64,000 nt of DNA. It comes from Sphingobacteriales bacterium. GTDB taxonomy: Bacteria; Bacteroidota; Bacteroidia; Chitinophagales; Chitinophagaceae. Location: assembly GCA_027491165.1 (NCBI GenBank), contig JAIXWS010000013.1:1-64000 (forward strand), in the 5' to 3' direction. The translations under genes and the position numbers were made by a program. Below the pieces are notes generated by a model. That model saw only the letters and a list, made by a program, of their open reading frames with translations. It was not told the DNA's origin and did no database searches. Below, one piece after another: positions 1 to 8,198 of the stretch; within the stretch, counting starts at the first letter, position 1, and every line of letters starts with the position of its first letter.

Positions 1-1527
1 ATGGATAAATTCCGTTTCCAAGACATGAACTTTAATATTGGTGTTCGTATCGAGCGTTACGATAACAATACCAAAGTGTTGAAAGATCCTTATTCTTTAT
101 ACGAATTGAATAAGAGAGGCGGTGTTGACGGTGCACGAAATCTAATAAATGGTGGTAAGCACCCCGAAAATATTGGTGATGATTATGCCGTTTATGTAAA
201 CAACAACCAATCTGCCACGCCTTCTATTATTGGTTATAGAAGCAATGATAAATGGTACAATGCATATGGTGTAGAGATTTCGGATCCAGCAGTTTTGAAA
301 ACAGAAAATGGCGGTACAGACCCTTCTCCATTCTTAACTCCAGAAGGCAAAACGCTGATTACAGACGCTAAATTTGACCCTAATCGTTCTTTTACTGATT
401 ACAAACCAAAAGTTACGGTTTCTCCTCGTTTCCAATTTGATTTCCCAATCAATGATGGTAAGGCTTTGTTCTATGCCCACTACGACATCTTGGTGCAGCG
501 TCCCAAAACGGGCAATTTCGCAACACCATTGGATTATATGTATTTAGCAAACAATACAGGTAACTTAATTGGCAATCCTGATTTGAAGCCTGAGAAGACT
601 TTTGATTATGAATTGGGTTACCAACAGCAAGTAACGAACAATTCAGGTATTGGTATCAGTGCTTTCTATCGCGAGCGTAAGGATATGATCCAAGTGCGTC
701 CTTATTTGTTCGCATGGCCTCAAACCTACTATACATTTGGTAATAGAGACTTCTCTACGACCAAAGGTTTTACCTTCTCTTATGATTATCGTAAACCCAA
801 AGGAACCAATATTCCTATAGAGATGACATTGGCGTATACCCTACAATTTGCTGATGGTACAGGTTCTAGCGCTACTTCAGGAAATGGTGGTAATGGCAAC
901 CAGGTTTCTTCTAGTGGTTTATTGCAAAACTTCATTTCTTCTGGCTTGCCTAACTTACGTTATGTTGCTCCGCTTACTTATGATTCTCGTCATAACATCA
1001 ACTTGAATTTTAACTATAGCTACGAAGAAAATGAAGGCCCAACCGTTAACGGAAAACACTTCTTACAGAACTTTAATGCCAATATGATTATGCGTGCGCG
1101 CAGTGGTGAGCCTTATACCACAACACAAAATGTTATTGGTAACCAAATTCAAGGTGGCTTAAATGGCACTCGTTTGCCTTGGCATTTCGGTATTGATTTG
1201 CGTTTAGATAAGCGTTTTGCAGTGAGTGGTTTTGGAAAAAAATCGGCTACAGCAACAGATGCTCCCGTTTTGTCTAAACATAAATATTACGTGACAACGT
1301 TTATTTACTTCCAGAACCTATTCAACATTAGGGATGTATTGGGCGTTTATCCTTACACTAGCCGTCCAGATGATGATGGTTATATTACTTCTCCAAATGG
1401 ACAACTCTTTGTAAATTCTACTTTGAGCCCACAATCAGTGCAAGATTTGTACTCTTTGTATGTTAACAATCCTGGTTTTTACAATGGACCTAGAAGAGCT
1501 AATGTTGGTTTTGCATTCTCTTTCTAA
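1..1527 (+). CDS. TonB-dependent outer-membrane receptor, C-terminal part (5' end outside window)
   Basis: The frame is open from the first base, so the gene begins left of the window and the ATG at base 1 is most likely internal. The 508 visible residues look like the second half of a large Oar-like TonB receptor barrel: alternating polar/aromatic strands, the family-type stretch GVRIERYDNNTKVLKDPYSL near residues 15-34, a segment GNPDLKPEKTFDYELGYQQ around 195-213 typical of barrel strands in this superfamily, and a terminal Phe (NVGFAFSF) as expected for BAM substrates. The plug and any N-terminal carboxypeptidase-like domain are not in the window. The next gene starts about 50 bases later on the same strand, so the two are probably co-transcribed. 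The substrate cannot be inferred. Confidence 0.88.
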   Translation: MDKFRFQDMNFNIGVRIERYDNNTKVLKDPYSLYELNKRGGVDGARNLINGGKHPENIGDDYAVYVNNNQSATPSIIGYRSNDKWYNAYGVEISDPAVLKTENGGTDPSPFLTPEGKTLITDAKFDPNRSFTDYKPKVTVSPRFQFDFPINDGKALFYAHYDILVQRPKTGNFATPLDYMYLANNTGNLIGNPDLKPEKTFDYELGYQQQVTNNSGIGISAFYRERKDMIQVRPYLFAWPQTYYTFGNRDFSTTKGFTFSYDYRKPKGTNIPIEMTLAYTLQFADGTGSSATSGNGGNGNQVSSSGLLQNFISSGLPNLRYVAPLTYDSRHNINLNFNYSYEENEGPTVNGKHFLQNFNANMIMRARSGEPYTTTQNVIGNQIQGGLNGTRLPWHFGIDLRLDKRFAVSGFGKKSATATDAPVLSKHKYYVTTFIYFQNLFNIRDVLGVYPYTSRPDDDGYITSPNGQLFVNSTLSPQSVQDLYSLYVNNPGFYNGPRRANVGFAFSF

Positions 1528-1575
1528 TTTTAATAAAGCATAATTTATTTAGTGAGTACTAAAAATTTTAAAACT

Positions 1576-4500
1576 ATGAAAAGGTACCTTTTGAAATCGA
1601 TGTTTGCGGCTGTACTTGTTTTGGGTGCAACGTCAAATGTATCTGCATATATTTCTGTAGGCACTCCAACTACTCCGCAGGCGGCAAAGGGATTATTGAA
1701 AACTACCGCTGGTTGTAAACAAGCCAGCGCAGCGATTGATTTGGATATCAACAATGTCCGTGCAAGGTTGATGACGGGTGGAGATATGTGGTACAACATC
1801 GGTAACGGACAGCCAGCTTATGAGGTGCCCATCAACAGTAAGCGCCATTCTTTATTTGCAGGCTCTTGTTGGATTGGAGGTATTGATGGTAACGGTCAAT
1901 TAAAGGTTTCTGCGCAAACTTTTAGAGGAGCAGGAAATGATTATTGGTCTGGTCCAATTGATCCTATTACCAAAAACATTACCGAAACAAGTTGTACGGA
2001 ATGGGATCGATTTTGGAAAGTAAATGCGTCAACTGTTCAAGAATTCCGTCGTTTATATAAAAATGGCGGTGCTGCTGCTATTGTTGACGAACAATACGAC
2101 GTCATTAAACAATGGCCAGCCACAGGTAATATTTATGCTGTTGGTAAAAACAATAACACTTTACCTGAATTATTAGCACCAGTTGACGAATATGGCTATG
2201 CACCATTTGTGGATGTAAATGGCGATAAAATCTATAATTGGAAAGATGGTGATTATCCAGCATCATATGGTACAGCAGGTAGTAATCCAAGTCAGTTTAT
2301 TTGGTGGGTGTTCAATGATATTGGTAATACCAAAACAATGACCAAAACCCAATCTATTGGTATGGAGATTCAAACGTCTGCGTTTGCCTATTCTTCTACA
2401 GACTTTTTAAACGATGCCTCTTTTTACAATTATCGATTAATCAATAGAGGTAATATCGTGCTCGATTCTTGCTTTATTGCTACTTGGACAGATGCGGATT
2501 TGGGAGCGCCCAACGATGACTACATCGGTTGTGATACCGCTCGTGGTTTGGGTATTCTATATAATGCCTCTACACCAGATGCCGCCAATGGTCAAAATAG
2601 TTATGGCACTCGTTTACCTATGATTGGCGTGGACTTCTTTATTGGCCCACGTAAATTTGAAACAGCGCCTGATGGTAGTCAAACATCTCGTTTGTTAAAA
2701 ATGCGCTCTTTTTCTTATTATAGAAACGAAAGGGGTACGCCTTTAAGAAATCCTGAGATCGGTACAGAGTTTTATAACTATATGACGGGTTCAAATGCGG
2801 ATGGTACACCATTCTCAAATGACCAAGGCCCCGGATCTAAAGGTTATGGTAAAGGTCCGATTGCACCTTTTGTATTCTATGGCGATCCTGCTAATCCTGC
2901 CGAATGGTCTATGTGTGCTTCAAAAACACCTCCTGGTGACCAACGCTTTATTCACTCTGCAGGTCCTTTTACGCTGAAACCAGGTGCCAAAAATGACATT
3001 ACTATCGGTGTTGTTTGGGTAGATGATGTGGGTGGATGTGGTACAGCATCATTTAAAAAGATCAGAAGTGCAGATGATATTGCACAAGCCTTATTTGATA
3101 ATGGCTTCAAACGTACTGTTGGTCCAGAAGCGCCTATATTGACTATTCGTGAATTGGATAAGAAACTCATTTTCTATATTACTAACCCTGAGAATAGTAA
3201 TAACTTTAATGAGCAATACGGCGATCCAAAATATATTAATAATGACATTTTCAGAATTATTTCTGCGAAAGCCAAAGCTCAAGGCTCAGCAGATTCATTG
3301 TACCGATTCGAAGGTTATAGTGTATATCAATTGAGAGGTCCAAACGTAAGTTTGTTTGATGAAAATGGTAATTTATCTAAAGACGCCATTCAAGTGTTCC
3401 AAACAGACAGAAAGAATGGTGTAAGCCAAATTGTAAACTATGAAAAACAATTGGACATTAAAAATCCGATTGACCAATATAAAGCCACTATTAAGGTTGA
3501 AGGAAAGGATAGTGGTATAGTGCACAGTTTTGTTTTAACAGAGGACGCATTTGCATCGGGTACATCAGGCGACAAATCACTTGTCAATTACAAAACATAC
3601 TATTACCAAGTTGTTGCTTATGCCCACAATAATTTTGCAAACTTCTCACCTTCTAATGAAGTAGGTACACAAGATAAAGCTTACTTAATTGGTGATAATG
3701 GCCCAGGGGCAACCCCCATTGCCCGTTATCCAGCAATGCCTAACCCCATGAATCAAAAAGGAGACACATTCTCCAATGCTGTTTATGGTCAGGGTGTAAT
3801 TATTACTCGTATTGAAGGTGTGGGTAATGGTGGTAATGATGTACAATTAGATGACACTTCAGAGTTGGCCATCTTAATGTCTCCTACCAATCAAATCCAA
3901 TCACCTACTTATAAGGCAGGTAAAGGCCCAATTAATATCAAAGTTGTTGACCCTGTAAAAGTAGTAAATGCTAACTGGCGTATTTCCTTGTTAAGCAAAG
4001 GACAAAAAACAGATTCTAATGCTTTGGGTATGGTGGATAGCTCAGGTTGGAAAATCGAGAAATTTGACAATAATGGAGTCGTAGATGATATCATTTACAG
4101 TGAGCGCGATTTATCTGTACCTAATGAGCAAATTTTGGCCAAATATGGTCTATCTGTTTCGGTTAATCAAGTAGTTGTTCCCGGTGTAGAAATGGTACCT
4201 AATGGATATATAACTTCTGATGTTTCTTTCGCTAATACGGCTATCCCATGGCTTACTGGTGTAAAAGATGGTTCAGAGCTTGCTTTGACCAACTGGATTA
4301 GGTCTGGAAGCTTTGTTTATGAATTGCCTGCTGGCGGTACAGCTCCTTTGTGCTCTTCTTTTGATGATTACAAAGCAGATACTACAGGTATATATTCTAC
4401 AATGTTTGCAAACAATACCAATGTGGCTTCTACATGGGCTCCTTATGATCTAAGTAATTTTGTAGATGGTCCTACCTGTGGTTTTGCTCCCGTTTTCCCC

Positions 4501-5601
4501 AACACATTAAGTATTGGCAATTCTATGTATGTAGCGAGCTCTCCAACAGCCATTCGCCAATCGGAATACCCGAATGTTGACTTAGTATACACTTCAGACA
4601 AATCGAAGTGGACAAGGTGTGTTGTTTTAGAAGCGCAAAATTCACCTATACTTTCAGAAGGTGCGGCACCAAAACTTAAGCCACGTTCTCATGCATCATG
4701 GAATATGGAATTGGACAATTTTGGTAATCCAAAGTATTCTACCCTTGCTGGCGATACAGGTTATTCTTATTTCCCAGGATACGCAATTAACCAAATTACA
4801 GGTGAAAGGTTGAATATTGCTTTTGCTGAAGACTCTTACCTAAAGAAATTTAATGGTAGTGATATGTTATGGAATCCAACTACGGATTTGTTCAACATCT
4901 TTGGTGAAACCATTTTTGGTGGTAAGCACTTTACTTATATCTTGAATACCAAATATGATTCTTGTAAGAAATTTGTAAGCGCCATTACGAGCCCAAGTGT
5001 TTTTGTTTGGGTTCCAGGATATCGTCAAATCAGATGGGTAGGTATTCCCATGCTTAACGAAGGATCTCAATACCTTTCGCTTAAAGACGGCTTGATACCC
5101 ACAGAAACACGTTTGCGTTTCCGCGTAACTGCTCCTTATAAAAAATATCCTTTGTTTGCGGGTCAGACGCCATTAGACCCTTCAGATGTTAGCAACATAG
5201 GAAACCCGAAATATAATTTCACTACAAAAGGCCTAGCTCCGAATGACTATACCCAAACTACGGATGCAGATGCCCTAATGGATAAAATTTTTGTAGTACC
5301 TAACCCTTATAAAGGTCAGGCTTCCGGAGGCAACACTTATGAATCCAACAGACTGGAAACCAAAGTGAAAATTATTAATTTGCCAGTACAGGCCACAATT
5401 AATATTTATTCCCTTGACGGCACCCTAATTAGACGTATTGAAAAGTCTAACAATGAGCCATCTGTTTCTTGGGACTTATACAATCAAGCAGGATTGCCCA
5501 TTGCTAGCGGTATGTACTTGATACATGTAAGTGCTTATGGAAAAGATAAAGTGATTAGATGGTTTGGTGCAATGCGCCCACTAGACGTTACCAACAACTA
5601 A
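1576..5601 (+). CDS. Large secreted surface protein with T9SS-type/FlgD-like C-terminal domain
   Basis: I place the start at ATG 1576 because it opens directly into a signal peptide (MKRYLLKSMF..., cleavage near residue 24 after SNVSA); the frame also extends upstream to a GTG at 1552, which would only add a hydrophilic leader. The product is about 1341 residues. Most of it is recognised by no family I can name; it has repeated Gly/Asp/Asn-rich turns and Cys pairs compatible with an extracellular beta-rich protein. The last ~95 residues (from VVPNPYKGQ) resemble the PNP-starting sorting/FlgD-like Ig domain, with INIYSLDGTLIRRIEK and the GMYLIHVSA strand. Unlike canonical type A sorting domains the chain continues past the final strand (RWFGAMRPLDVTNN). 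It sits between a TonB receptor and a PorV-like barrel, fitting a surface-exported protein. Confidence 0.82.
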   Translation: MKRYLLKSMFAAVLVLGATSNVSAYISVGTPTTPQAAKGLLKTTAGCKQASAAIDLDINNVRARLMTGGDMWYNIGNGQPAYEVPINSKRHSLFAGSCWIGGIDGNGQLKVSAQTFRGAGNDYWSGPIDPITKNITETSCTEWDRFWKVNASTVQEFRRLYKNGGAAAIVDEQYDVIKQWPATGNIYAVGKNNNTLPELLAPVDEYGYAPFVDVNGDKIYNWKDGDYPASYGTAGSNPSQFIWWVFNDIGNTKTMTKTQSIGMEIQTSAFAYSSTDFLNDASFYNYRLINRGNIVLDSCFIATWTDADLGAPNDDYIGCDTARGLGILYNASTPDAANGQNSYGTRLPMIGVDFFIGPRKFETAPDGSQTSRLLKMRSFSYYRNERGTPLRNPEIGTEFYNYMTGSNADGTPFSNDQGPGSKGYGKGPIAPFVFYGDPANPAEWSMCASKTPPGDQRFIHSAGPFTLKPGAKNDITIGVVWVDDVGGCGTASFKKIRSADDIAQALFDNGFKRTVGPEAPILTIRELDKKLIFYITNPENSNNFNEQYGDPKYINNDIFRIISAKAKAQGSADSLYRFEGYSVYQLRGPNVSLFDENGNLSKDAIQVFQTDRKNGVSQIVNYEKQLDIKNPIDQYKATIKVEGKDSGIVHSFVLTEDAFASGTSGDKSLVNYKTYYYQVVAYAHNNFANFSPSNEVGTQDKAYLIGDNGPGATPIARYPAMPNPMNQKGDTFSNAVYGQGVIITRIEGVGNGGNDVQLDDTSELAILMSPTNQIQSPTYKAGKGPINIKVVDPVKVVNANWRISLLSKGQKTDSNALGMVDSSGWKIEKFDNNGVVDDIIYSERDLSVPNEQILAKYGLSVSVNQVVVPGVEMVPNGYITSDVSFANTAIPWLTGVKDGSELALTNWIRSGSFVYELPAGGTAPLCSSFDDYKADTTGIYSTMFANNTNVASTWAPYDLSNFVDGPTCGFAPVFPNTLSIGNSMYVASSPTAIRQSEYPNVDLVYTSDKSKWTRCVVLEAQNSPILSEGAAPKLKPRSHASWNMELDNFGNPKYSTLAGDTGYSYFPGYAINQITGERLNIAFAEDSYLKKFNGSDMLWNPTTDLFNIFGETIFGGKHFTYILNTKYDSCKKFVSAITSPSVFVWVPGYRQIRWVGIPMLNEGSQYLSLKDGLIPTETRLRFRVTAPYKKYPLFAGQTPLDPSDVSNIGNPKYNFTTKGLAPNDYTQTTDADALMDKIFVVPNPYKGQASGGNTYESNRLETKVKIINLPVQATINIYSLDGTLIRRIEKSNNEPSVSWDLYNQAGLPIASGMYLIHVSAYGKDKVIRWFGAMRPLDVTNN

Positions 5602-5605
5602 ATGT

Positions 5606-5642
5606 AATTGCTTGCAAAGCAGCCTTTGCTTTGCAAGCAATT
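5606..5642 (+). terminator. Strong hairpin after the large surface-protein gene
   Basis: A perfect 15-bp inverted repeat (AATTGCTTGCAAAGC at 5606-5620, its complement at 5628-5642) with a 7-base loop starts five bases after the stop codon and is followed by ATTT rather than a long U tract. It lies between the surface-protein gene and the PorV-like gene on the same strand, so it may terminate, attenuate, or stabilise the upstream mRNA. Confidence 0.7.
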
Positions 5643-5701
5643 ATTTCATAAAATAATAATTAGACGAGAGATACTTTATCATACCTCAAACAAAATTTAG
5701 T

Positions 5702-6814
5702 ATGAAAAAAATAGTAACAAAAGCGATTTTATCCGCACTTATTTTATCCGCTGCAAACGAGGCTTTGGCAGGTAATAAAGATAGGTCTGGACAAGCAGGT
5801 GCAACAGAATTGCTCATTAACCCTTGGGCGCAAAGCACAGGTGTTTTTGGTTTGGACGTGGCAAATGTAAAAGGCATTGCCGCTATGAAAGTTAATATCG
5901 CGGGCCTTTCTTTTTCGGATAATCTAGAGGTGGGTGTGAGCCACAGTAGATATTTGTCTGGTACAGGTATTGCTATTAATAACGCTGGTATTGCTTATCG
6001 TTTAAGCGAGACCTCTGTTCTCGGCGTTAATGCCATGTCCATGAATTTTGGCGAGATAGATGTTACTACAGTAGATGCTCCAGAAGGCACAAGTGGAAAG
6101 TTTAAGCCTTCATTTTTGAATGTATCTCTTGGCTTTGCAAAAGAGTTCTCCCATAGTATTCGCGGAGGTGTTAATGCTACTTTTATTACCGAACAAATTG
6201 GTAACATTGGAGCTGTTGGTGCTAGTATTGATGCGGGTATTCAATACGTAACAGGTAAAGACGATAATTTGCATATTGGTATTGCACTCAGAAATGCTGG
6301 AACAAATATGCGTTTCTCTGGCGGTGGTTTTGCAAGTGAGAGCCCTTCTGTAAACGACCCCTCTTATAATGTCGTTCGCATGACTCCTCAAGAAAAATTC
6401 CAATTGCCTACCTACATGACATTGGGATTGGCCTATGATTTTTACCTAGATGAGAAAAATAGACAAGGAGATGCAAAACCTTTTCATCGCTTAACTGCCA
6501 TAGGTAATTTTACTTCCAATTCTTTTAACAACGATTACCTAGGTGCTGGTGCTGAATATGCTTTTAAAGAGCGCTTTATGTTCCGTACAGCTTATCGTTA
6601 CGAAAGAGATATTATGAACAAGCTAAAAAGCACTTCTTTTTACACAGGCTTAAGTATGGGTGCAACCATTAGCACACAATTAGGCAAAGCAGGTCCAATG
6701 TTAGCTTTAGATTATAGCTATCGCCCAACGCAACGCCCTGCCAACGGTGTGCACGTAATTGGTTTGCGTTTTAATTTTATGGATAAAGCCACTGAAGACG
6801 TAACAGCACCCTAG
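5702..6814 (+). CDS. PorV/PorQ-family outer-membrane beta-barrel protein
   Basis: A 370-residue protein with a signal peptide (about 23 residues, ending SAANEALA). The mature N-terminus AGATELLINPWAQSTG, the following SNP-like/INIAGLSF segment, and the series of beta-strands spaced along the rest match the PorV/PorQ family of FadL-like barrels. PorV itself shuttles T9SS substrates to the attachment complex; paralogues are common next to individual cargo genes, and I cannot tell from sequence alone whether this is the main PorV or a dedicated paralogue. The position directly after a sorting-domain protein favours a dedicated partner. A hairpin separates it from the upstream gene and another follows it. 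No clear TAnnTTTG box lies in the 60 bases before the start. Confidence 0.82.
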   Translation: MKKIVTKAILSALILSAANEALAGNKDRSGQAGATELLINPWAQSTGVFGLDVANVKGIAAMKVNIAGLSFSDNLEVGVSHSRYLSGTGIAINNAGIAYRLSETSVLGVNAMSMNFGEIDVTTVDAPEGTSGKFKPSFLNVSLGFAKEFSHSIRGGVNATFITEQIGNIGAVGASIDAGIQYVTGKDDNLHIGIALRNAGTNMRFSGGGFASESPSVNDPSYNVVRMTPQEKFQLPTYMTLGLAYDFYLDEKNRQGDAKPFHRLTAIGNFTSNSFNNDYLGAGAEYAFKERFMFRTAYRYERDIMNKLKSTSFYTGLSMGATISTQLGKAGPMLALDYSYRPTQRPANGVHVIGLRFNFMDKATEDVTAP

Positions 6815-6837
6815 TTATTCAAGAATATTTTATGAAA

Positions 6838-6873
6838 CAACGCTTCTATTTCGGTAGGAGCGTTGTGTTTTTA
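6838..6873 (+). terminator. Rho-independent terminator after the PorV-like gene
   Basis: An 11-bp stem (CAACGCTTCTA / TAGGAGCGTTG, one G-U pair) with a 6-base loop is followed by TGTTTTTATTT. It lies 24 bases after the PorV-like stop codon and before greA. Confidence 0.75.
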
Positions 6874-6896
6874 TTTAATCAAATAGAATAAAGCAA

Positions 6897-7370
6897 ATGA
6901 GCAGTATAAACTACGTTTCGAAAGAAACATTAGAGACCATGCGGGAAGAGTTGAACCGAATGAAAACATCCGGTAGAGCAGAAATTGCACGCCAAATTGC
7001 AGAAGCGAGGGAAAAGGGTGACCTAAAAGAAAACGCAGAATATGATGCCGCGAAAGAAGCTCAAGGCTTGCACGAAGCTAAAGTGGCACAGCTAGAAAAT
7101 GCATTGGCAAATACCCGCATTCTAGACCCTAAGGATATTGATACCAGCAAGGTTTCTATATTGAGTAAAGTAAAAGTTACCAATACGGCCACTAAAAAAT
7201 CCTTTGAATATCAAATTGTTTCAGAGGGTGAGGCAGACATTAAATTGGGGAAGATTTCTGTAAACTCACCTATTGGCAAAGGCCTATTGGGCAAAACAAA
7301 GGGTGCCATTGCTGAAATTTCTGTTCCTAGCGGTATGCTGCGATTTAAAATAGACAGTATTAATCTTTAA
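6897..7370 (+). CDS. greA: Transcription elongation factor GreA
   Basis: GreA rescues backtracked RNA polymerase by stimulating transcript cleavage. The 157-residue length equals the family norm. Residues 1-75 form the charged N-terminal coiled coil, including the conserved tip GDLKENAEYDAAKEAQ (about 39-54) whose acidic residues reach the polymerase active site; the rest is the FKBP-like C-terminal domain (GKISVNSPIGKGLLGK). HIT-family hydrolase follows 12 bases downstream on the same strand, so the two are probably one transcript; this greA-HIT pairing is familiar in Bacteroidota. Start chosen as the first ATG after the preceding terminator. Confidence 0.96.
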   Translation: MSSINYVSKETLETMREELNRMKTSGRAEIARQIAEAREKGDLKENAEYDAAKEAQGLHEAKVAQLENALANTRILDPKDIDTSKVSILSKVKVTNTATKKSFEYQIVSEGEADIKLGKISVNSPIGKGLLGKTKGAIAEISVPSGMLRFKIDSINL

Positions 7371-7382
7371 TAGTCAATAAAC

Positions 7383-7781
7383 ATGGCCAGTTCTGTTTTT
7401 AGCAAAATAATCAAAGGGGATATTCCTTGTTTTAAAATTGCCGAAAGCGATTTGTTTTTGGCATTTTTAGATATTGAACCCTTACGAAAAGGTCATGTGT
7501 TGGTTGTGCCCAAACAAGAGGTCGATAAATTTTACGACGCAGATGAGGCCTATCTGCAAAATTGGTTGTCTTTTGCAAAGCCCATAGCCCTTGCCATGGA
7601 ACAATGTTTTGATTGTAAAAGAATTGGGATGAGTATTATTGGGATAGAGGTGCCGCATGCCCACATGCATTTAGTTCCTATTTCGACCGCTAATGACCTC
7701 AATTTTACCCAAAAGCCGACTGCGCCAACAATGCTTGAATTAGAGGAAATCCAAAAGCTTATATTGAGCAAGTTGCGTTAA
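7383..7781 (+). CDS. HIT-family nucleotide hydrolase/transferase
   Basis: A 132-residue histidine-triad protein acting on nucleoside phosphoramidates or dinucleoside polyphosphates in the cytosol. The catalytic HxHxH motif HAHMHLVP is at residues 92-99, preceded by GHVLVVPK at 37-44, which contributes to nucleotide binding. The N-terminal SVFSKIIKGDIPCFKIAE segment is typical of the Hint branch. Length is normal to slightly short. It is the second gene of the greA transcript. Exact substrate is not predictable. Confidence 0.94.
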   Translation: MASSVFSKIIKGDIPCFKIAESDLFLAFLDIEPLRKGHVLVVPKQEVDKFYDADEAYLQNWLSFAKPIALAMEQCFDCKRIGMSIIGIEVPHAHMHLVPISTANDLNFTQKPTAPTMLELEEIQKLILSKLR

Positions 7782-7814
7782 GAAAAATTATCTTTAAAAA
7801 AAAGCAGGCAAAAT

Positions 7815-7844
7815 TTTGTCAGTGTTTAAAATCGATTACCTTTG
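7815..7844 (+). promoter_or_regulatory. Bacteroidota-type promoter for tRNA-Lys
   Basis: A -7 box TACCTTTG at 7837-7844 matches TAnnTTTG, with TTTG at 7815-7818 as the -33 element (18-base spacing). The predicted start lies about 20 bases before the tRNA gene. Confidence 0.65.
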
Positions 7845-7870
7845 CATCCCGTTCAGAAAAGAACAACGTT

Positions 7871-7943
7871 GAGATCGTAGCTCAGTTGGTAGAGCAATAC
7901 ACTTTTAATGTATGGGTCTTGGGTTCGAGTCCCAACGGTCTCA
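7871..7943 (+). tRNA. tRNA-Lys (anticodon TTT)
   Basis: A 73-base cloverleaf. The acceptor stem pairs GAGATCG (7871-7877) with CGGTCTC (7936-7942), one G-U pair, with discriminator A at 7943. The D arm contains GCTCAGTTGGTAGAGC, the anticodon stem is ATACA/TGTAT around the loop CTTTTAA giving anticodon TTT, and the T arm carries GGGTTCGAGTCCC. The 3' CCA is not encoded. Confidence 0.97.
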
Positions 7944-7945
7944 CT

Positions 7946-7976
7946 AAAGCTTCGCAAATTTTTGCGGAGCTTTTTT
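7946..7976 (+). terminator. Terminator after tRNA-Lys
   Basis: AAAGCTTCGCAAA pairs with TTTGCGGAGCTTT (one G-U) and runs into a T tract (TTTTTTG), only three bases after the tRNA. Confidence 0.8.
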
Positions 7977-8043
7977 GTTTATTACTATTCTGTGAATATT
8001 GACATAAATTGTAAATAGTTCTGATATTCTCACCTTTTTCCCC

Positions 8044-8051
8044 TACTTTTG
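8044..8051 (+). promoter_or_regulatory. Probable typA promoter (-7 box)
   Basis: TACTTTTG matches the TAnnTTTG -7 consensus; the -33 element is weak. It would produce a leader of roughly 140 bases for typA, unusually long compared with other genes here. Confidence 0.5.
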
Positions 8052-8149
8052 CACAAATTTTTTAAGGCCCTTATTCTACTGCTGCCAACAAGCCATTAGC
8101 ATCTATTAACAGCTAATACCTTCACGAAGCAAAATTTGTGCAGCTAATA
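8051..8149 (+). promoter_or_regulatory. Structured 5' leader of typA
   Basis: The leader contains an 11-bp inverted repeat, GCACAAATTTT (8051-8061) with AAAATTTGTGC (8131-8141). Inside it ATTAGC (8095-8100) can pair with either of two GCTAAT copies, at 8112-8117 or 8143-8148, which themselves lie in a repeated CAGCTAATA. The outer 5' arm overlaps the predicted transcription start, so it may be only partly transcribed. Function is not known; it resembles no riboswitch class I recognise. Confidence 0.4.
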
Positions 8150-8198
8150 AATTCAAACATTTTTAAAATACTAAAAAGCTAAGTCAATTTCTTCTTTT

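Noticed and set aside
1552..1575. GTG start for the large surface protein
   Set aside because: ATG 1576 opens directly into a standard signal peptide.
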